Shown here: positions 1 to 5,384 of the stretch, piece by piece
Position numbering within the stretch: the stretch's first letter is position 1
Layout: each line of letters starts with the position of its first letter
Assembly: GCA_022561735.1 (NCBI GenBank)
Contig: JADFQR010000104.1
Span: 1-5,384, forward strand
DNA: 5,384 bases
Source of the DNA: Chloroflexota bacterium
Lineage (GTDB): Bacteria; Chloroflexota; Dehalococcoidia; UBA1151
Direction: 5' to 3'
The notes under the pieces: model-generated
Databases searched by the model: none
What the model saw: only the letters and a program-made list of their open reading frames with translations
Told to the model about the DNA's origin: nothing
Program-made: the position numbers and the translations under genes

Positions 1-79
1 GGACGGCGCTCTCAGTTCTGGAGCGACTTCGATGAAACGACGGGAGCGACGCCAGTTGCCAGGCACGGAGTGGAGATGA
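1..79 (+). other. Region upstream of rpiB; possible 3' end of a preceding gene
   Basis: All three forward frames are partly open here. Frame 2 is open from the window edge to a TGA at 77-79, which overlaps the rpiB ATG (76-78) as ATGA, the usual sign of translational coupling. Frame 3 is open to a TGA at 33-35 and ends in a plausible helical tail, TALSVLERLR. Frame 1 is the rpiB frame and has no stop back to base 1. At most one of these is the tail of an upstream gene, and the piece is too short to identify it. No promoter was recognised. If a gene ends here, rpiB is probably internal to an operon that begins outside the window. Confidence 0.3.
67..70 (+). promoter_or_regulatory. Ribosome binding site (GGAG) that favours the ATG at 76 for rpiB
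   Basis: GGAG at 67-70 lies five bases before the ATG at 76. The alternative GTG start at 70-72 would overlap this site and has no comparable site in front of it. The ATG also gives the N-terminus typical of the family (MKIAISGDHAG). Confidence 0.6.
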
Positions 80-534
80 AGATCGCCATCAGCGGCGACC
101 ACGCCGGGTTTGATCTTAAGAACCACATCAAGGATTACGTGGCAGGCCTGGGCCACGAGGTCGTGGATCACGGCGCATTTGAGTACGACGCAGACGACGA
201 CTTTCCGGACCTCGCAGCGCCTGTCGCTCGCGCGGTCGCTACGAAAGACGTGGACCGGGGCATAATCTTGTGTGGCAGCGGCGTTGGCGCGTCGGTTGCT
301 GCGAACAAGATTCCCGGCGTGCGCGCCGCAATGTGCCACGACACGTACTCGGCGGCGCAGGGCGTTCAACACGACGATATGAACGTCTTATGCCTGGGCG
401 CACGTATCGTGGGGGTGGCGCTGGCGGAGGCGCTGGTCGATGCGTTCCTCGGCGCTGAAATGGATACACACCCGAGGTTCCAGCGACGCCTGGACAAGGT
501 GCTGAAGCTGGAACGCGAGGGACTGGGCGGATAA
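76..534 (+). CDS. rpiB: Ribose-5-phosphate isomerase B (RpiB/LacAB family)
   Basis: This is a cytosolic enzyme that interconverts D-ribose 5-phosphate and D-ribulose 5-phosphate in the non-oxidative pentose phosphate pathway. From the ATG at 76 it has 152 residues, the normal length for RpiB. Visible family features are the N-terminal GDHAG (D8, H9), the phosphate-binding loop CGSGVG with C66 as the expected catalytic base, the AANKIPGVRAA segment (75-85), CHD (87-89), and QHDDMNVLCLGAR (98-110) with H99 in the position of the ring-opening histidine. R134 and R138 near the C-terminus are candidate phosphate ligands. Having Cys66 marks the E. coli-like RpiB subtype rather than the mycobacterial one, which uses a Glu elsewhere. 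A GTG at 70 would add two residues (M-E), but GGAG spacing and family N-termini favour 76. It lies 94 bases before tal. Some LacAB/RpiB members isomerise other sugars such as allose-6-P or galactose-6-P, but the tal-pgi neighbours argue for the ribose role. Confidence 0.95.
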   Translation: MKIAISGDHAGFDLKNHIKDYVAGLGHEVVDHGAFEYDADDDFPDLAAPVARAVATKDVDRGIILCGSGVGASVAANKIPGVRAAMCHDTYSAAQGVQHDDMNVLCLGARIVGVALAEALVDAFLGAEMDTHPRFQRRLDKVLKLEREGLGG

Positions 535-559
535 CAGCCCGTACGAGACCTGGGACACG

Positions 560-609
560 GACCGGGGGACAACAGCCCTGGCAAATCCCCGTCTGTTAAC
601 GACCGGGGG
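560..609 (+). repeat. Direct repeat GACCGGGGG flanking a small inverted repeat, rpiB-tal spacer
   Basis: GACCGGGGG occurs at 560-568 and again at 601-609, 41 bases apart start to start. Between and partly within the copies are short inverted repeats: GGGGA (565-569) with TCCCC (586-590), and AACAG (571-575) with CTGTT (593-597). The two pairings interleave and cannot both form as a simple nested stem. There is no T-run, so it does not look like an intrinsic terminator. It could be a processing or protein-binding site, or chance in GC-rich DNA. The rest of the 535-628 spacer shows only the tal ribosome binding site. Confidence 0.3.
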
Positions 610-614
610 TTGGT

Positions 615-620
615 AAGGAG
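615..620 (+). promoter_or_regulatory. Strong ribosome binding site AAGGAG of tal
   Basis: AAGGAG at 615-620 is eight bases before the ATG at 629 and is the strongest Shine-Dalgarno match in the window. It fixes the tal start. The nearby ATG at 621 is in another frame. Confidence 0.8.
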
Positions 621-628
621 ATGCCGAC

Positions 629-1756
629 ATGCCTGACAAATCAGCCAACACCATCCAGCAGGCTCACGCGGTGGGTCAGTCGATCTGGCTCGACTACATC
701 AGTCGGGACCTGATCGACTCCGGCAAGTTGCGACAGCTTGTCGAGACCGGGGTGCGCGGTGTCACCTCAAACCCCTCGATATTCCAGAGCGCTATCTCCG
801 GTTCGAGCGATTACGACACCTCGCTTGCGCGCTACAGCGCAAAGACGTCCGACTCCGCTCGCATTTTCGAGATGCTGGCGATAGACGACGTTCGTGACGC
901 GGCCGACGTCCTGCGGACGGTGTACGACTCGTCCGGGCGCTCGGACGGCTTTGTGAGCATCGAGGTCAATCCGCTGCTGGCGGCCAGGACCGATGCGACG
1001 ATCGCCGAGGCACGCAGGTTGTTTGCCGAGATCGATCGGCCAAACATCATGATCAAGGTGCCCGGAACGCCGGAGGGCGTGCCCGCCATCCGAAAATTGA
1101 TCTCTGAAGGCATAAACGTCAACGTGACCCTGCTTTTCTCGCTGGCTGCGTACAGCGCCGCGTCGGGAGCTTTCATCGACGGGCTGTCGGATTACGTAGA
1201 AGCCGGTGGAGAGGACCTCGGCGGTATATCCAGCGTGGCGTCGTTCTTCGTCAGCCGCGTGGACGTATCAGCGGACAGTGCGCTGGAGGGTGTGAGCGGC
1301 GGCAGCGAGATCGCCGGCAAGATCGGCATCGCAAACGCCAGGCTGGCCTACGACGCTTTCCGGAACCTGTGCGCTACCGAGCGCTGGCAGGAGCTTGAAG
1401 GGCGCGGCGCGTTGCCGCAGCGGCCGCTCTGGGCCAGCACCGGCGTAAAAAACCCGGCCTACCCGGACGTTCTCTATATGAACGAGCTGATGGGACCTGA
1501 CACGGTCAACACCGCGCCCCCGGCCACCCTGGAAGCGTTCCTCGACCACGGCGATGTCGCAGAACGCGTGACGACCGGCGTGGACGAGGCGCGGGCGCAT
1601 GTGGAGCGGCTGGAGGAGCTGGGGATCAGCCTGGATGCGATCACGAGCGATCTGCTGAAAGCCGGGGTAAAGGCGTTCGCAGACGCGTTCGAGGGTTTGC
1701 TGAAGGTGATCGATACCAAAATCAGTGAACTGACGCCAACCCCCGCTCTGGACTGA
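629..1756 (+). CDS. tal: Transaldolase, long (mycobacterial/cyanobacterial) type
   Basis: This class I aldolase transfers a dihydroxyacetone unit between sedoheptulose-7-P + glyceraldehyde-3-P and erythrose-4-P + fructose-6-P in the cytosolic non-oxidative pentose phosphate pathway. The 375 residues fit the long transaldolase class found in actinobacteria and cyanobacteria and at the N-terminus of Tal/Pgi fusions; the small fructose-6-P aldolase-like class has about 215. Visible motifs in order are IWLDYISR (19-26), the transaldolase signature GVRGVTSNPSIF (41-52), IEVNP (111-115), MIKVPGT (141-147) with K143 as the Schiff-base lysine, INVNVTLLFS (162-171), SFFVSRVD (206-213), WASTGVKNPAYPDVLYMNEL (268-287) and PDTVNTAPPATL (290-301). 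The start is set by AAGGAG at 615-620. The stop (TGA 1754-1756) lies directly before the pgi start region, so the two are almost certainly co-transcribed and perhaps translationally coupled. All expected catalytic elements appear present. Confidence 0.96.
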   Translation: MPDKSANTIQQAHAVGQSIWLDYISRDLIDSGKLRQLVETGVRGVTSNPSIFQSAISGSSDYDTSLARYSAKTSDSARIFEMLAIDDVRDAADVLRTVYDSSGRSDGFVSIEVNPLLAARTDATIAEARRLFAEIDRPNIMIKVPGTPEGVPAIRKLISEGINVNVTLLFSLAAYSAASGAFIDGLSDYVEAGGEDLGGISSVASFFVSRVDVSADSALEGVSGGSEIAGKIGIANARLAYDAFRNLCATERWQELEGRGALPQRPLWASTGVKNPAYPDVLYMNELMGPDTVNTAPPATLEAFLDHGDVAERVTTGVDEARAHVERLEELGISLDAITSDLLKAGVKAFADAFEGLLKVIDTKISELTPTPALD

Positions 1757-1766
1757 GTTGCCCGGC

Positions 1767-3410
1767 ATGCGTCAAACGCGTCCCTGGAAAGAACTCGTCC
1801 GCCGCGAGCTGGAACGGTTCCGTGACACGGACGCCGTCGCCGCCCTGTGGCGGCGTGATCCGGCCGCATGGGTAGCGCCCTCACCGGGCGGCACACCGGC
1901 GGCCGATGCGACAGGCTGGCTTGACCTGCCCGGCCGTATCGACGGCCTTCGCGGTGAGCTAACAGCGTTCGCAGACGCAGCGCGTTCGGACGGCTTTACC
2001 GATGTGGTGCTGCTCGGGATGGGCGGAAGCAGCCTGGGGCCGCTCGTGCTGGGGAGCGTGTTTGGAACGGCGGCCGGTTACCTGCGACTGCACGTGCTGG
2101 ACTCGACGGTGCCCGGGCAGGTGACGGCTGTGCGGGACCGCGTAGACCCCGGCCGGACGTTGTTTCTCGTGTCCAGCAAGTCCGGCACGACCATCGAACC
2201 GCTTACGCTGATGAGTTACTTCCGGTGGTGGCTGGAGGAAGCGGGAGTTGAGCGGCCGGACGCAAGTTTCGTCGCCATGACCGACCCGGGCACGCCGCTT
2301 GAGTCGCTGGCCCGGGAGCGCGGGTTCAGGCAGGTGTTCAGTACCCCGGAGGACGTTGGCGGCAGGTTTTCCGTGCTGTCCAGTTTCGGGCTGCTCCCGG
2401 CGGCGCTCACCGGAGTGGACCTCGCCAGGTTTGCAAAGTCCGCCCTAAGAATGGCGGAAGCGTGCGGACCCGGAGCGGAACCGGACGGCAACCCGGGCGC
2501 AGCGCTCGGCGCCACCCTCGGCGGACTGGCCGCAGCGGGGCGTGACAAGGTGACGATCATCTCGTCACCGGGACTGGCGTCTCTCGGGTTGTGGATAGAG
2601 CAGCTTCTCGCCGAATCGACCGGGAAAAACGGCAACGGCCTGGTGCCCATCGCCGGTGAGCCCCTGTATGACGCGTCCGGGTACGGGGAAGACCGCAACT
2701 TCATTTACGTTCGGCTCGCCGGGGACGACAACAGCCGGACGGACGCCCACGCGAACGCGCTTGAGAACGCGGGCCAGCCCGTGACCCTGCTTGATATGAA
2801 CGACGAGTACGACCTGGCCGCAGAGTTCTTCCGCTGGGAGTTTGCCGTGGCGCTGGCGGCGCAGGTTATCTCCGTGTATCCGTTTGACCAGCCGGACGTA
2901 GAGAGCGCAAAGGAACTCACGCGTAACCTGCTGGCGTCCGGCAACACCGATTCGCAGGCCGTGCTGGCTCCCGCCCAGGAATCCGGCCCCGGCATCGATT
3001 CCGGCGTCGATCTGCTCAGGCAGGCGGGACCCGGTGACTACGTTGCTATCCTCGGCTACATCCCGGCGTCCGCTGACGTAGAAGACGCGGTATCCGAACT
3101 TCGCGCCGCCATCACCCGTAAGACAGGCGCCGCAACGACTTTCGGATACGGGCCGCGCTATCTGCACTCCACCGGACAGCTTCACAAGGGAGGCCCGGCA
3201 AGCGTGATCGGCCTTGCGCTCGCGGCGGGAAACGAGGATGCTCTGGCAGCGCCGGGGGCTGAGCACGGGTTCGAGTCGCTGTTCATCGCACAGCTCTCGG
3301 GCGATGTCGAGGCCCTCCGCTCAAACGGCCGCAGAAGTTCCGTGACGGTTCTACGAACACCTTACGCTGACGCCATACGGGGGATCGCAGCAGACCTTGA
3401 ACGGGCGTAG
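1767..3410 (+). CDS. pgi: Glucose-6-phosphate isomerase, Tal/Pgi-fusion family type, unfused
   Basis: Predicted cytosolic enzyme interconverting glucose-6-P and fructose-6-P. From the ATG at 1767 it has 547 residues; a TTG at 1758 would add three. Neither start has a good ribosome binding site, which suggests coupling to tal, whose stop is 10 bases upstream of the ATG. Motifs, numbered from 1767, are LLGMGGSSLGP (82-92, sugar-phosphate loop), SSKSGTT (136-142, SIS phosphate loop), the PGI signature EDVGGRFSVLSSFG (195-208), AESTGK (282-287) with E283 as the expected catalytic base, and FDQPDVESAK (373-382) with K382 matching the conserved C-terminal lysine. Canonical PGIs end soon after this point. 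Here about 165 more residues follow, containing YVAILGYIP (425-433) and GPRYLHSTGQLHKGGP (462-477). That tail is, as I recall, characteristic of the C-terminal half of bifunctional transaldolase/PGI proteins. The catalytic histidine is probably H467 or H473 in this tail. The family is clear; the isomerase assignment is strong but rests on motif matching. Confidence 0.9.
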   Translation: MRQTRPWKELVRRELERFRDTDAVAALWRRDPAAWVAPSPGGTPAADATGWLDLPGRIDGLRGELTAFADAARSDGFTDVVLLGMGGSSLGPLVLGSVFGTAAGYLRLHVLDSTVPGQVTAVRDRVDPGRTLFLVSSKSGTTIEPLTLMSYFRWWLEEAGVERPDASFVAMTDPGTPLESLARERGFRQVFSTPEDVGGRFSVLSSFGLLPAALTGVDLARFAKSALRMAEACGPGAEPDGNPGAALGATLGGLAAAGRDKVTIISSPGLASLGLWIEQLLAESTGKNGNGLVPIAGEPLYDASGYGEDRNFIYVRLAGDDNSRTDAHANALENAGQPVTLLDMNDEYDLAAEFFRWEFAVALAAQVISVYPFDQPDVESAKELTRNLLASGNTDSQAVLAPAQESGPGIDSGVDLLRQAGPGDYVAILGYIPASADVEDAVSELRAAITRKTGAATTFGYGPRYLHSTGQLHKGGPASVIGLALAAGNEDALAAPGAEHGFESLFIAQLSGDVEALRSNGRRSSVTVLRTPYADAIRGIAADLERA

Positions 3411-3476
3411 ACGAACGGACCCGGGTTCTGGTTCCGGACCACGTACATAGCGCAATCATCGTGGGGTGGAAACCCG

Positions 3477-3485
3477 TGCTAGAAT
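3477..3485 (+). promoter_or_regulatory. Extended -10 promoter element (TGcTAGAAT)
   Basis: TG at 3477-3478, one base, then TAGAAT at 3480-3485 makes a five-of-six match to the TATAAT -10 box with the extended TG. With a 16-18 base spacer the -35 hexamer would lie near 3456-3463, where the sequence matches TTGACA poorly, so activity would rest on the extended -10. Transcription would start near 3491-3493, giving a leader of about 150 nt ahead of the DUF2090 gene. This would separate the DUF2090-HAD pair from rpiB-tal-pgi, or give it an additional internal promoter. Confidence 0.5.
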
Positions 3486-3527
3486 CGCCGCCCGATTGGA
3501 TGTGCCGGGAGTAAGCTGGAGTTATCG

Positions 3528-3595
3528 AGCGATTCAAGTGGGTCGCTGGCCGGACATTAACCGTGGAACGGCCTTCTTAACCAATGTCACAGAAG
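3528..3595 (+). other. Possible structured leader RNA: adjacent small inverted repeats
   Basis: Three short perfect stems can be drawn in sequence: AGCGA 3528-3532 with TCGCT 3543-3547 (10-nt loop), GGCCG 3548-3552 with CGGCC 3569-3573 (16-nt loop), and CTTCT 3573-3577 with AGAAG 3591-3595 (13-nt loop). A competing stem pairs GACATT 3553-3558 with AATGTC 3583-3588 and is incompatible with the second and third. TTAACC is also repeated at 3557-3562 and 3577-3582, 20 bases apart. The stems are only 5-6 bp and no known riboswitch core was recognised, so this is tentative. Confidence 0.25.
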
Positions 3596-3640
3596 CCGAT
3601 TGCCCCGTTGAGATTCGTGGTCTGAGAGGGCCCATTGAGC

Positions 3641-4588
3641 ATGTCAACAGACGCTGCTGAAACGCCCATGATGGTCCTGGCGGTCGATCACCGCTTCGAC
3701 CTGTTCACGGAGCTCCTGTCGGCCAGCCCGGTACACCCGGCGGCTGCGGAGCGTGAGCGTGCTGCGAATCTGAAGCAGGTGGTTTTTGAAGGCCTGCTGA
3801 AGGCGATAGAGAACGGCGTGCCAAAATCGCAGGCCGGCATCTGGACGGATTCCGACCTCGGCGAGTCGATACTTTTGCGCGGGCGCAGCATGAACCTCAA
3901 CACCATGATGTCCGTCGAGCGCTCTCGCGTCGCCGAGTTCCGTTTCGAGGACGCCCTGGGTTTCTCCGACCGGCTCTCCAATCTCGGCGTGACGTATGCC
4001 GCAGCCCGGGTTCCGTACAACCCGGGCGAAGAGCCGCAGGTTAACGAAGCCCAGCAACGGAAGCTGCGGCGGTTGAGCGAGATCTGCCGCTCCAGCGGGC
4101 CAAAGCTGACCCTTGAACTGGTGATGCGACCGACACAGGTCCAGCTCGACCAGTCGGCGAGCCTGGAGGCATGGGACGCCGAAATCCGGCCCGGGTTGGC
4201 GGTGCAGGCCATCCGGGAGTTGCAGGACGCTGGAGTTGATCCAGACCTGTGGGCGCTACGCGGGATAGACAACACGGCAGCGATGGCGACCGCCACTGCC
4301 CAGGCGCACGTGGATGACCGCAAGGTGGGCGTCCTGTTCACGCTGGGCGACGACCCTGGCGAGGTTTCCAGCGACGGGCCGGGAATGGACCAGAACCTGA
4401 TCGATCTTGCGGCACGCACGCCGGGATGCCGGGGACTGGTGATCGGCCCCGCGATCTACGCCGCTGACCTGAGCGCGTACGATTCCGGTGAGATCGAGCG
4501 GGACGAGGCCAGCGCCCGTATAGCCGAGCGGTACAACGCCGTGTACACGAGTTACACGGATGCGCTCCGTACGTCAGAAGTCGCCTGA
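3641..4588 (+). CDS. DUF2090 / IolC C-terminal-domain-like protein, predicted TIM-barrel aldolase relative
   Basis: The 315-residue protein resembles DUF2090, the domain found at the C-terminus of some 5-dehydro-2-deoxygluconokinases (IolC), where it is thought to act as a 6-phospho-5-dehydro-2-deoxygluconate aldolase. Here it stands alone without the kinase domain. Family-like segments, numbered from ATG 3641, are VLAVDHR (12-18), LKQVVFEGLLKAIENGVPKS (45-64), an AGIWTDSDLGESIL stretch (65-78), VPYNPGEEPQVNEAQQRKLRRLSE (124-147), LELVMRPT (158-165), AIRELQDAGVDPDLWALRG (190-208) and a phosphate-site-like CRGLVIGPAIYAADL (263-277). Where IolC-type members, as I recall, carry D-V-W-K-I-E-G, this protein has DLWALRG, so the likely Schiff-base lysine is an alanine (A205). 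A TTG at 3635 would add two residues and lies closer to the GAGAGGG at 3624-3630; the ATG is kept as the conventional start. No inositol genes are nearby. Family membership is fairly confident; function is open. Confidence 0.72.
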   Translation: MSTDAAETPMMVLAVDHRFDLFTELLSASPVHPAAAERERAANLKQVVFEGLLKAIENGVPKSQAGIWTDSDLGESILLRGRSMNLNTMMSVERSRVAEFRFEDALGFSDRLSNLGVTYAAARVPYNPGEEPQVNEAQQRKLRRLSEICRSSGPKLTLELVMRPTQVQLDQSASLEAWDAEIRPGLAVQAIRELQDAGVDPDLWALRGIDNTAAMATATAQAHVDDRKVGVLFTLGDDPGEVSSDGPGMDQNLIDLAARTPGCRGLVIGPAIYAADLSAYDSGEIERDEASARIAERYNAVYTSYTDALRTSEVA

Positions 4589-4661
4589 ATATACGGCTTC
4601 CTGGCACGCGACCCGGCTCCAACCACCTGCGTCTCAACAGCCGAACCGCCGGGCAGGCGAA

Positions 4662-5384
4662 TTGATTCGCGCGTTCATATTCGATCTCGACGGCACGCTG
4701 GTTGAGACCGAGATGTTGAAGGCGCAAGCGTACGCCGCCGTTTCGCAGGACCTGCTCGGGCTAGACGGCCCGGATGAACGTGCGATAGACCTGTATCGCG
4801 GCATCGTCGGCGCAACCGACGAGACGGCGGCGCGGGCGATGGTGGACGGGCTTGGGCTCGCCAGCAAGTTGCCACACGCGGAAGGGGAACCGTGGCAGGC
4901 GCTCCGGCTGCTGCAGTCCGGGCGCTACCGGGCCGAGTTTGCGACCGGTGACGGTTTGAGATCGGCCGCGTACCCGCGCACCATCGATCTACTACGGCAA
5001 CAGGCCGCTTCCGGGATGATCGTCGCCGTGGCAACCTCTTCATTCACAGCGCAGGCCCGCCGGGTCACGGTAGAGCTAGGGATCGAACCACTTCTCGACG
5101 CGCTTGTTGGCCGGGACCAGGTCACGCATGGCAAACCGGACCCCGAGATCTACCTGAAGACCGCCGGCATACTGGGGGTTGCACCGCGCGAGGCGGTGGT
5201 CATCGAGGACTCGGCTATCGGGCTGGAATCGGCGGTCCGCGCCGGGATGCGGTGCATCGCTGTCGCCAGCGCCTTCAGCGCCGACGGGTTGCGGCAACAA
5301 TCCCTCCTGGACCAGGAGTGGTGCGTATACGAGCCTGCGGACCTGGCCGGTATCGTCGAACGCCGCCTGACCGAAGACGGATAA
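4662..5384 (+). CDS. HAD-superfamily hydrolase, beta-phosphoglucomutase/CbbY-like subgroup
   Basis: From the TTG at 4662 the protein has 240 residues and starts MIRAFIFDLDGTLVETE. The four HAD motifs are complete: I, DLDGT with nucleophile D8 and acid/base D10; II, the VAVATSS strand (121-127) with S/T at 125-127; III, K158 in GKPDPEIY (157-164); and IV, IEDSAIG (181-187) with E182 and D183 binding Mg2+. The helical cap sits between motifs I and II (about 18-100), as in phosphoglycolate phosphatase, beta-phosphoglucomutase and 2-deoxyglucose-6-phosphatase relatives. Substrate cannot be read from sequence; a sugar-phosphate is likely from the neighbours. An ATG at 4560 in the same frame would add 34 residues and overlap the DUF2090 gene by 29 bases. 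That extension (MRSVRQKSPEYTASWH...) is low-complexity, unlike any HAD N-terminus, and has no ribosome binding site, so TTG 4662 is preferred, though its own site (CAGG at 4654-4657) is weak. The TAA is the last codon of the window. Confidence 0.88.
   Translation: MIRAFIFDLDGTLVETEMLKAQAYAAVSQDLLGLDGPDERAIDLYRGIVGATDETAARAMVDGLGLASKLPHAEGEPWQALRLLQSGRYRAEFATGDGLRSAAYPRTIDLLRQQAASGMIVAVATSSFTAQARRVTVELGIEPLLDALVGRDQVTHGKPDPEIYLKTAGILGVAPREAVVIEDSAIGLESAVRAGMRCIAVASAFSADGLRQQSLLDQEWCVYEPADLAGIVERRLTEDG

Larger units (their letters stand above)
3411..3640 (+). other. Non-coding spacer between pgi and the DUF2090 gene
   Basis: This is the longest gap in the window (230 bases) and is less GC-biased and richer in T than the genes. 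It contains short palindromes just after pgi (ACCCGGGT 3419-3426, TCCGGA 3433-3438) with no T-run, so no intrinsic terminator can be claimed. It also holds an extended -10-like element at 3477-3485, then a possible leader with several small inverted repeats, and a purine-rich GAGAGGG at 3624-3630 before the next gene. A 64-codon open frame starting at GTG 3466 crosses it and overlaps the next gene, but its peptide resembles nothing recognised. Confidence 0.6.

Noticed and set aside
239..469. Minus-strand proline/arginine-rich frame opposite rpiB
   Set aside because: Low-complexity Pro-Arg composition is an artefact of reading the antisense strand of the GC-rich gene.
1734..1757. Programmed frameshift joining tal and pgi
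   Set aside because: No slippery heptamer or downstream pseudoknot was evident, and both proteins have complete, properly bounded domains. Kept only as a possibility in the split-gene finding.
2565..3266. 233-residue open frame on the minus strand inside pgi
   Set aside because: It lies wholly antisense to a clearly coding gene; long antisense frames are expected in GC-rich genes, and the peptide shows no family motifs.
3415..3440. Possible transcription terminator after pgi
   Set aside because: The short palindromes ACCCGGGT and TCCGGA do not form a stem with a usable loop and no T-run follows. Rho-dependent termination cannot be judged from sequence.
3466..3660. 64-codon + strand open frame starting GTG in the pgi-DUF2090 spacer
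   Set aside because: It has no convincing ribosome binding site or recognisable domain, starts within the promoter-like region, and overlaps the start of the DUF2090 gene in another frame. Probably chance.
3688..4419. 243-residue minus-strand open frame opposite the DUF2090 gene
   Set aside because: Ser/Arg-rich composition typical of antisense reading of GC-rich coding DNA, with no motifs or ribosome binding site.

Overview
This is a GC-rich bacterial window. All convincing genes lie on the + strand, closely spaced, and encode sugar-phosphate metabolism. In order they are ribose-5-phosphate isomerase B (rpiB, 76-534), a long-type transaldolase (tal, 629-1756), a glucose-6-phosphate isomerase of the type otherwise found fused to transaldolase (pgi, about 1767-3410), a 230-base non-coding gap with a promoter-like element, a stand-alone DUF2090 / IolC-C-terminal-type protein (about 3641-4588), and a HAD-superfamily phosphatase or phosphomutase (about 4662-5384, ending exactly at the window edge).

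No sequence gives a firm taxonomic label. The high G+C, the transaldolase next to a Tal/Pgi-family isomerase, the frequent TTG/GTG start candidates and a TGnTAGAAT extended -10 box would suit a Chloroflexota or other high-GC non-proteobacterial lineage. That is inference at low confidence.

The first three genes form a carbon-shuffling module. RpiB interconverts ribose-5-P and ribulose-5-P. Tal moves a dihydroxyacetone unit between sedoheptulose-7-P/glyceraldehyde-3-P and fructose-6-P/erythrose-4-P. Pgi links fructose-6-P to glucose-6-P. Together they connect the non-oxidative pentose phosphate branch to glycolysis/gluconeogenesis or to re-entry into the oxidative branch. Transketolase, ribulose-phosphate epimerase and the oxidative-branch enzymes are not in the window. 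The tal stop and the first possible pgi start are one base apart, in different frames, so the pair looks like a split counterpart of the bifunctional transaldolase/phosphoglucose isomerase known in other bacteria.

After pgi comes a spacer with an extended -10 motif and a possible leader of about 150 nt with small inverted repeats, so the last two genes may be a separate transcription unit. They pair a predicted aldolase-fold protein with a HAD phosphatase. The DUF2090 protein appears to have replaced the lysine expected in the D-x-W-K-x-E-G motif, so its activity is uncertain. This pair is the least explained part of the window. No RNA genes, CRISPR arrays, mobile elements or obvious Rho-independent terminators were seen.
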